In this document: positions 4,506 to 9,399 of the stretch, in pieces
How the letters are laid out: each line of letters begins with the position of its first letter
Numbering within the stretch: position 1 is the first letter of the stretch
Assembly: GCA_965652545.1 (NCBI GenBank)
Contig: CBFGWV010000197.1
Location: forward strand, 1-9,399
Reading direction: 5' to 3'
Source: CBFGWV01 sp965652545
Lineage (GTDB): Bacteria > Pseudomonadota > Gammaproteobacteria > Competibacterales > Competibacteraceae
Length of the DNA: 9,399 nt
Made by a program: the position numbers and the translations under genes
Notes under the pieces: model-generated
Database searches by the model: none
Seen by the model: only the letters and a program-made list of their open reading frames with translations
Told to the model about the DNA's origin: nothing

Positions 4506-6891
4506 AGTCCATGTCCGGCCCCGGGCGCTGCAGGAAATACCCTTGGGCCAGACGCACACCGCACTGCCACAAGGTGCTCAACTGCGTGGAGTCCTCCACC
4601 CACGCGGCGACAAGCTCGACTTGATAAGCGCGCAGGTTGCGCGTCATATCGGCCAACTGCCGCTGACGGTCCGGATCGTTGGCCAACCCATCGACCAGCC
4701 CCATATCGGTCTTGACGTAGGTCACGCCGAGCCCCGCGGCCCGCGCGATCCCCTCAGGAGAGCCGGAGAAGCGCTCGATCGACACGCCACAACCCAGAGC
4801 CCGCACGTGGCGGATGAAGGACTCAGCCGCCTCAGGCGCACTGGCGAGGCTCGCTTCGCTCAGTTCGAACACCAACTGCTCCGGCCGGAACCCGGCCCGC
4901 TCCAGCCCGGTACCCAGCCAATCGAGCATTTGGGTATCGCCGAACAAGGCCGTGGAGACGTTGATGAACAAGGTCACCGCCTGCCCGTTCTGGTCGTGAT
5001 CGCGCAGCAACCGCATGGCCTGCGTGATGACCCAGCGATCGAGCACCATGCCGACGCGGTGATGCTGGGCGATGGAGAACACCGTCTCCGGCAACAGGTC
5101 CCGACCTTCGTGGTTCTTCAACCGCAGCAAGGCTTCGTAGCGCGCGCCGGTATCCCCGGTCAAACTGACGATGGGCTGGAACACCAGGGACAAGCGCTGT
5201 TGCCTGACGGTGTTGCCGACCTCTTCCAGCAGCCGCTGGATATGGTATTGCGACTCGTCCTCGCCGCTCTTGCCGGTTTCGTGCAGGTGGATGCCATCCT
5301 CGGCGCCGCGCGCGCTGCTGGAGGCCAGATCCGCGCGCTGAATCAACGTGTTCACGTCTTTCAGATCATCGCCGGTCATGGACACACCGATGTTCACCTG
5401 CATCATCACCGACTCGCCGTCCTGGGCGTAGGCTTCGCTTACCATTGCCGTGCGCACCGCGCGCGCGGTGGCCAGCACAGCTTCCTTGTAGGCATTGGGG
5501 ATGATGACGGCGAATACATCGTCGGCCAGGCGTGCGGACTGGTAGCCCGGCCCGAGGGCAAACTGAAGGCGGCGTGCCGCCTCGGCGACGATCTGGTCGG
5601 TGAGGTTCACATCCACCCCGTCCAGTTCACGCAACCGCTCCAGACGCACCAGCAACAAGGCCACGGGAGACATGCCTTGCTTGTCCGCCCGACCCTGGGC
5701 GGCGCTCAGTGCCTCGCCCAGACGCTCCAGGAAGTAGCGCCGGCTGAGCAGGCCGCTGGCGGTGTCGTGCCGGACGAGGTGGGTCAACCGCTGCTGCACC
5801 TGCTGCAAACGGCGGAAACGGTGGTTGACCGCGGCCGCCAGCGCGGTGTCCTGCCAGGGTTTGGCAATGACATCGAAGCCGTTGGCCAGCACCAGGTCGC
5901 GGTGTTTGTCCAGGGTCTCGCTGCTGGCCAGCAGCACCAGATTCATACTGTCGCTGTATTCGTGTTGACGTAGCACCCGTGCCAGTTCGGCGCCATCGGG
6001 GTCGGCCAGGTCCAGGTCCACCAACACCACCTGCGGCTGCAACCGGTGCACCGATTGCAGCACCTGATTCGCCGGCGAGACCGTGTGGGTCATGAAGCCA
6101 CGGGCATCGAGCACCCGAGCTATGGCCCGTCCCTCCTCGGCCTTGGATGGGACGATGAGGACACGCCCGCCACGGCCGGCGCCGGCATTGAGCGCGGTGG
6201 TGATGGACTCGAGCACCCGCGGCACGTGCACGGGTTTGACGAAGTACCCATCGGCCCCGTTGTGCACGGCGGCGAGACGGGAGTCGAGGTCGCCCCGCTC
6301 GGCAAGGCAGAACACCTTGGCCTTGCTGCCGGCCACTCGTCGCACCTCGGCCAGCCACTCGGCCGGGTCGCCCGGTGCAAGGTCCAGATCGACCAGCAGG
6401 GCCGAGGCCGACTGATGACGTGCCCAGGTTCGCAGGCCTTCGATATCTTTATGCCGGACGACATCCAGCCCGAGCAGTTCGAGACGACGTCCCAGGAGGT
6501 CGGTCCAAGGCCCGGCGAGCATCGCGACCGGGCTTGCCGGGCCGGCCACCGTGGTGTCAGTTCTGGCCGGTGTAGCCTCGCCCGCGCCTGCGGGCAAATG
6601 CGCGACCACCTCGCGAATTCGCTGCAGGAGGTGTTCGCGGGTGGCGCCGCGCGGAATACCGCCCTCGGTGACCGACTGGCGCGCGATCTCCTCGAGCTTG
6701 CGGGCGGAGTCCGCCAGATCGTCTCGACCGGCCGTGGCCGCTGCCATTTGCGCGATATCGTGGACGACCCGGCTGAGCAGCACCATGGACTCCCGCCCCC
6801 AGCGCACATAGAGCAGCTTGCCGCGCATCTCATCCAGCAGTCTCAGACGGCTGAGCAGCGCATCGTCCAGTTCGGCATCCGTAACAGCCAT
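4480..6891 (-). CDS. FimX-like degenerate GGDEF-EAL protein with two receiver domains and a possible HPt domain
   Basis: An 803-residue cytosolic signalling protein with no signal peptide or membrane segment. Domains in order are: a helical N-terminus resembling HPt (about 5-100, candidate His44 in SRVVHDIAQ, but without the usual Lys/Gly after it); REC1 (about 120-237, Asp168 in LLVDLDL, Lys219); REC2 (about 243-358, Asp292 in VLVDLDL, Lys344); GGDEF (about 370-540); and EAL (about 550-790). The GGDEF signature is replaced by ADDVF (456-460). In the EAL domain QP (572-573), EAL (586-588), Asn644 and Lys727 are kept, but the DDFG loop reads ERFS (706-709) and AEGVE reads AAWVE (762-766). The C-terminus LWQCGV..QGYFLQ..DMDYDF resembles FimX, a non-catalytic c-di-GMP receptor controlling type IV pili; this is recalled similarity. 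The start at 6891 is 25 bp after the fbp stop and follows a GGGGG stretch. Confidence 0.85.
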   Translation of the reverse strand: MAVTDAELDDALLSRLRLLDEMRGKLLYVRWGRESMVLLSRVVHDIAQMAAATAGRDDLADSARKLEEIARQSVTEGGIPRGATREHLLQRIREVVAHLPAGAGEATPARTDTTVAGPASPVAMLAGPWTDLLGRRLELLGLDVVRHKDIEGLRTWARHQSASALLVDLDLAPGDPAEWLAEVRRVAGSKAKVFCLAERGDLDSRLAAVHNGADGYFVKPVHVPRVLESITTALNAGAGRGGRVLIVPSKAEEGRAIARVLDARGFMTHTVSPANQVLQSVHRLQPQVVLVDLDLADPDGAELARVLRQHEYSDSMNLVLLASSETLDKHRDLVLANGFDVIAKPWQDTALAAAVNHRFRRLQQVQQRLTHLVRHDTASGLLSRRYFLERLGEALSAAQGRADKQGMSPVALLLVRLERLRELDGVDVNLTDQIVAEAARRLQFALGPGYQSARLADDVFAVIIPNAYKEAVLATARAVRTAMVSEAYAQDGESVMMQVNIGVSMTGDDLKDVNTLIQRADLASSSARGAEDGIHLHETGKSGEDESQYHIQRLLEEVGNTVRQQRLSLVFQPIVSLTGDTGARYEALLRLKNHEGRDLLPETVFSIAQHHRVGMVLDRWVITQAMRLLRDHDQNGQAVTLFINVSTALFGDTQMLDWLGTGLERAGFRPEQLVFELSEASLASAPEAAESFIRHVRALGCGVSIERFSGSPEGIARAAGLGVTYVKTDMGLVDGLANDPDRQRQLADMTRNLRAYQVELVAAWVEDSTQLSTLWQCGVRLAQGYFLQRPGPDMDYDFADTPD

Positions 6892-6916
6892 AAGCGGCCC
6901 CCGTCGACTTACGGTC

Positions 6917-7930
6917 TCAATCGGCGCGGTGATAGTCGTCCAGACGATCCACCTCTTCCTTGGACCCCAGGATGACCGCACAGCGGTCGTGCAGGCCCTG
7001 AGGTTGCAGCTCGAGGATGGGTGAGGACCCTGTGCTGGCACGCCCGCCGGCCTGTTCGACGATGAAGCCGATGGGATTGGCCTCATACATCAACCGCAGC
7101 TTGCCCTGCTGCCCCTTGCTGCGCAACTTGGCATCGCACGGATACATGAAAATGCCGCCGCGGGTGAGCACCCGGTGTACATCGGCCACCATCGCACCGG
7201 CCCAACGCATGTTGAAGTCCTTGCCCCGCGGCCCGTTCTTGCCCGCTTCGCACTCTTCGATATAGCGCCGGATCGGGGCATCCCAATGGCGGCGATACGA
7301 CATGTTGATCGCGAACTCGCTGGTGGTCTCGGGGATGCGGATATTGGGCTGGGACAGGATGAACTCCCCCAGTGCCCGATCCAGCGTGAAGCCGTGTGCG
7401 CCGTTGCCCGTTGTAAGTACCAGCAGTGTCGATGGCCCGTACAGCACGTAGCCGGCCGCCACTTGATTGCGCCCGGGCTGGAGAAAGGCCTGCGGGGAAT
7501 CCGGATTGACGCCTTCAGGGCATCGCAGCACGGAAAAAATAGTGCCGATGCAGCCATTGACGTCCACGTTGCTGGAGCCGTCCAGCGGGTCGAACATCAA
7601 CAGGTACTTGCCCTTGGGGTACTCGGCGGGAATGGTGTAAACCCCGTCCATTTCCTCTGAGGCCATCGCCCCGACATGGCCACGCCAGCGGTTGCAGTGC
7701 AGAAACAGGTTGTTGGCGATGACATCGAGCTTCTTCTGCTGCTCGCCCTGAATATTGGCGCAACCGGCATTCCCCAGCACGCCGGCGAGTTGGCCACGGC
7801 TGACGGCATCGGTGATGGCCTTGCAGGCGATCACGATATCGTTGATCAGTGAGGTGAAGTCCCCCGTGGCCTGGGGTAGCGCGCGCTGCTGTTCGATGAT
7901 GAACTGGGTGACGGTGATTCCGATATTCAT
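6917..7930 (-). CDS. fbp: Fructose-1,6-bisphosphatase, class I
   Basis: A cytosolic Mg-dependent phosphatase converting fructose 1,6-bisphosphate to fructose 6-phosphate, for gluconeogenesis and, in autotrophs, the Calvin cycle. It has 337 residues, the usual proteobacterial class I length. Visible motifs are SEE (91-93), the metal/phosphate signature DPLDGSSNVDVN (114-125), NMSYRRHWD (209-217), YPCDAKLRSKGQQGKLRLMYEANP (263-286, the Lys in GKLRL being the family catalytic-site Lys) and EQAGGRAS (292-299). The ATG at 7930 starts MNIGITVTQF, as expected for the family. A longer in-frame ORF from 7990 starts inside the inverted repeat and has no support. No strong Shine-Dalgarno is seen. It is probably the first gene of an operon with the FimX-like gene and ampD. 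No other Calvin-cycle gene is visible, so autotrophy cannot be inferred. Confidence 0.96.
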   Translation of the reverse strand: MNIGITVTQFIIEQQRALPQATGDFTSLINDIVIACKAITDAVSRGQLAGVLGNAGCANIQGEQQKKLDVIANNLFLHCNRWRGHVGAMASEEMDGVYTIPAEYPKGKYLLMFDPLDGSSNVDVNGCIGTIFSVLRCPEGVNPDSPQAFLQPGRNQVAAGYVLYGPSTLLVLTTGNGAHGFTLDRALGEFILSQPNIRIPETTSEFAINMSYRRHWDAPIRRYIEECEAGKNGPRGKDFNMRWAGAMVADVHRVLTRGGIFMYPCDAKLRSKGQQGKLRLMYEANPIGFIVEQAGGRASTGSSPILELQPQGLHDRCAVILGSKEEVDRLDDYHRAD

Positions 7931-7989
7931 GGCGTGTTTGAAAGGCCCGTTGGCGGTGGCTGCAGGTTGCGCAAGTCTACCCGCGAACA

Positions 7990-8037
7990 CAGTCGGTGTA
8001 TCGCCATGCCAGCATCGTCATGGCGATACACCGACTG
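7990..8037. repeat. Perfect 19-bp inverted repeat (hairpin) between the TRAP permease gene and fbp
   Basis: The arms 7990-8008 and 8019-8037 are exact reverse complements over 19 bases (beginning CAGTCGGTGT, ending CGCCATG) and enclose a 10-base loop. On the minus-strand transcript it lies 21 bases after the TRAP permease stop and about 60 bases before the fbp start. Neither side has a T tract, so it is not a canonical intrinsic terminator. It could act as a transcription attenuator, a 3'-end stabilising or processing hairpin for the TRAP message, or a palindromic protein-binding site. The length and perfect pairing are unusual. Confidence 0.85.
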
Positions 8038-8044
8038 CGCCTGG

Positions 8045-8058
8045 CGGCCTTCAGGCCG
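8045..8058 (-). terminator. Small GC-rich hairpin directly after the TRAP permease stop codon
   Basis: CGGCC TTCA GGCCG forms a 5-bp GC stem with a 4-base loop (a sixth A-T pair is possible with a tighter loop), starting immediately after the TGA. No T-run follows. Together with the larger inverted repeat just downstream it may help end or protect the permease transcript. A terminator role is inference only. Confidence 0.3.
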
Positions 8059-9399
8059 TCAGTGCCCCAGCAAGACGCTGGGCAGCCACAGGATGATCTG
8101 CGGAAAGGCGATACACAGACCGAGTCCGAACAATTGCAGCGCCACGAAGGGGACGATGCCCCGATAGATGTCCTGAATACGGACTTCCGGCGGTGCGACG
8201 CCCTTGAGATAGAACAGCGCGAACCCAAATGGCGGCGTCAAAAACGAGGTCTGCAGATTGACCGCCGCCAGAATCAGGAACCAGATGATGTTCGCCTGGG
8301 CAATGCCGCTCCATTCGCCCACATGCCCGTGGAAATCCAGCAAGCCGACGATCGGCGCGAACACCGGCAGCACGATGAGGGTGATCTCGATCCAATCGAA
8401 GAAAAACCCGAGCAGGAAAATCATCAGCATCAGCACCAAGAGGATGCTCCATGGCCCGATGCCGACTCCACGGATGAAATCGACGATCAAGTGCTCGCCA
8501 CCCAGCGCCCTGAAAATATAGGAATAACACGTCGCACCGACGAATATCCCAAACAGCATGGCACCGGTAAGCGCCGAACGCTGGCAGACGTCCTTGAAGA
8601 CCTCCCAATTGAGCTGGCGATTGAACAATGCCAGCAATACCGCGCCGCCGGCGCCCACCCCGGCCGCCTCGGTGGGTGTTGCCCAACCGGCGAAAATGGA
8701 CCCCAGCACCAGTGTGATCAGCAGGATGGGCGGAATGAAGCTGCGGACAATCATCCACCAGAACTCGCCGCGTGTTTCGGGGCCAATATCATCGGGCAGC
8801 GGCGGTGCCAGCTCCGGTTTGGCATGGCACAGCGCCCAGATATAGATCAGGTACAGCAGCGACAGCAGCAGGCCCGGCAGAATCGCCGCGATGAAGACCG
8901 TACCCACGGGCACCGACAACAAATCGGACATTATCACCAGCATGATCGACGGCGGAATGAGAATGCCCAGGGTTCCCGACGAGGCGATGGTGCCGGTGGC
9001 CAGCGGAATGCTGTAGCGCCGCTCCAGCATGATCGGCAAGGCCATGAGGGTCATCATGACCACCGATGCCCCGATGATGCCGGTGGTGGCGGCCATGATG
9101 GTTCCCATCAGTGTCACCGACAGCGCCAAGCCACCGGGAACCCTGCGCAGCAGGATCTGCAACGTTTGCAGCAGGTCGCGCGCCGCACCCGACTTCTCCA
9201 GCATGGTGCCCATGAAGATGAACATGGGAATGGCCACGAGCACCGGGCTTTCCATCGTGCCGCCGAAGATACGCAACGCGATCAGCGTCAATTGCTGAAG
9301 CCGGAACACCCCCAGCGCATCGCCGATCACGGCAAACGCAAGCCCGATCCCCCCCAGCACGAAGGCCACCGGGTAGCCGGTGAACAGCAAAAGCCCCAG
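8059..9399 (-). CDS. dctM: TRAP transporter large permease subunit, DctM type (5' end outside window)
   Basis: The large membrane subunit of a tripartite ATP-independent periplasmic transporter, which imports a solute delivered by a DctP-type binding protein using an ion gradient. About 446 residues are visible and the reading frame stays open through the right edge. Typical length suggests only 10-20 N-terminal residues are missing; a TTG at 9390 is unlikely to be the true start because it falls inside the first hydrophobic segment. There are ten or more strongly hydrophobic segments in the inner membrane. Family motifs seen are GTIMAATTGIIGAS, GTLGILIPPSIMLVIM, FAGWATPTEAAGVGAGG and the C-terminal TSFLTPPFGFALFYLKGVAP. 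The last resembles the TRAP subgroup often annotated as mannitol/chloroaromatic or dicarboxylate type. The substrate cannot be told from this subunit. The small DctQ subunit and binding protein are expected upstream, beyond the window. Confidence 0.95.
   Translation of the reverse strand: MGLLLFTGYPVAFVLGGIGLAFAVIGDALGVFRLQQLTLIALRIFGGTMESPVLVAIPMFIFMGTMLEKSGAARDLLQTLQILLRRVPGGLALSVTLMGTIMAATTGIIGASVVMMTLMALPIMLERRYSIPLATGTIASSGTLGILIPPSIMLVIMSDLLSVPVGTVFIAAILPGLLLSLLYLIYIWALCHAKPELAPPLPDDIGPETRGEFWWMIVRSFIPPILLITLVLGSIFAGWATPTEAAGVGAGGAVLLALFNRQLNWEVFKDVCQRSALTGAMLFGIFVGATCYSYIFRALGGEHLIVDFIRGVGIGPWSILLVLMLMIFLLGFFFDWIEITLIVLPVFAPIVGLLDFHGHVGEWSGIAQANIIWFLILAAVNLQTSFLTPPFGFALFYLKGVAPPEVRIQDIYRGIVPFVALQLFGLGLCIAFPQIILWLPSVLLGH

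Noticed and set aside
4300..5973. A 557-codon open frame on the + strand opposite the FimX-like gene
   Set aside because: Its translation is rich in His, Gln, Arg and Gly without family motifs, while the minus strand carries clear REC, GGDEF and EAL domains. This is a typical antisense shadow in GC-rich DNA.
6046..6975. A 309-codon open frame on the + strand across the N-terminal half of the FimX-like gene and the fbp end
   Set aside because: It is antisense to well-supported receiver domains, has no recognisable motif, and crosses the junction of two real genes.
6892..7086. N-terminal extension of the 803-aa gene from 7086
   Set aside because: It would run through the 3' end of fbp in another frame and adds Ser/Arg/Pro-rich sequence with no domain. 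The ATG at 6891 follows the fbp stop directly.
6917..7930. Reading fbp as evidence of an autotroph (Calvin cycle operon)
   Set aside because: Class I FBPase is common in heterotrophs for gluconeogenesis, and no RuBisCO, phosphoribulokinase or CbbR gene is in the window.
7931..7990. fbp start at 7990, adding 20 residues
   Set aside because: That start lies at the foot of the inverted repeat, and the extra residues are not part of the class I FBPase N-terminus, which begins at 7930.
7990..8037. Calling the 19-bp inverted repeat a Rho-independent terminator
   Set aside because: The stem is strong, but no T-run follows it on either strand, so I list it as an inverted repeat instead.

Overview
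This window reads as a stretch of ordinary chromosome from a GC-rich gammaproteobacterium. The evidence is the ybeD-lipB-lipA order, an AmpD very close to the enterobacterial/pseudomonad protein, a YjjV-type TatD hydrolase, a proteobacterial class I FBPase and a FimX-type c-di-GMP protein. Chromatiales/Ectothiorhodospiraceae or Halomonas-like relatives would fit, but the sequence does not fix the genus. I see no rRNA, tRNA, CRISPR, IS element, phage gene or integration site. Coding density is very high, and no gap reaches 300 bases.

Left half (+ strand, 16-3871): ybeD, lipB, lipA, a YjjV-type tatD gene and a nitronate-monooxygenase-like flavoprotein lie head to tail with overlaps or gaps of at most 8 bp. 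The first three form the protein lipoylation module. YbeD is a small DUF493 protein, LipB transfers octanoyl from ACP to lipoyl domains, and LipA inserts the two sulfurs. The tatD and NMO-like genes probably share the transcript, although a promoter-like sequence sits directly before the NMO-like start.

Right half (- strand, 9399 down to 3879): in transcription order these are a TRAP transporter large permease (5' end cut by the window edge), a 128-bp gap with a striking 19-bp perfect inverted repeat, fbp, an 803-aa multidomain HPt(?)-REC-REC-GGDEF-EAL protein, and ampD. Fbp, the 803-aa gene and ampD are tightly packed (25-bp gap, then 26-bp overlap) and look like one operon. The 803-aa protein has lost the GGDEF signature, the Asp pair of the EAL domain and the acidic pairs of both REC domains. 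It looks like a FimX-type non-catalytic c-di-GMP receptor.

The two gene sets converge with only 7 bp between the NMO-like and ampD stop codons. The last codons of ampD are four perfect copies of a 7-bp repeat. I do not see a wholly new system. The points most worth a second look are the degenerate c-di-GMP protein, the NMO-like enzyme with Glu in place of the catalytic His, the heptamer array that sets the AmpD C-terminus, and the long perfect hairpin before fbp.
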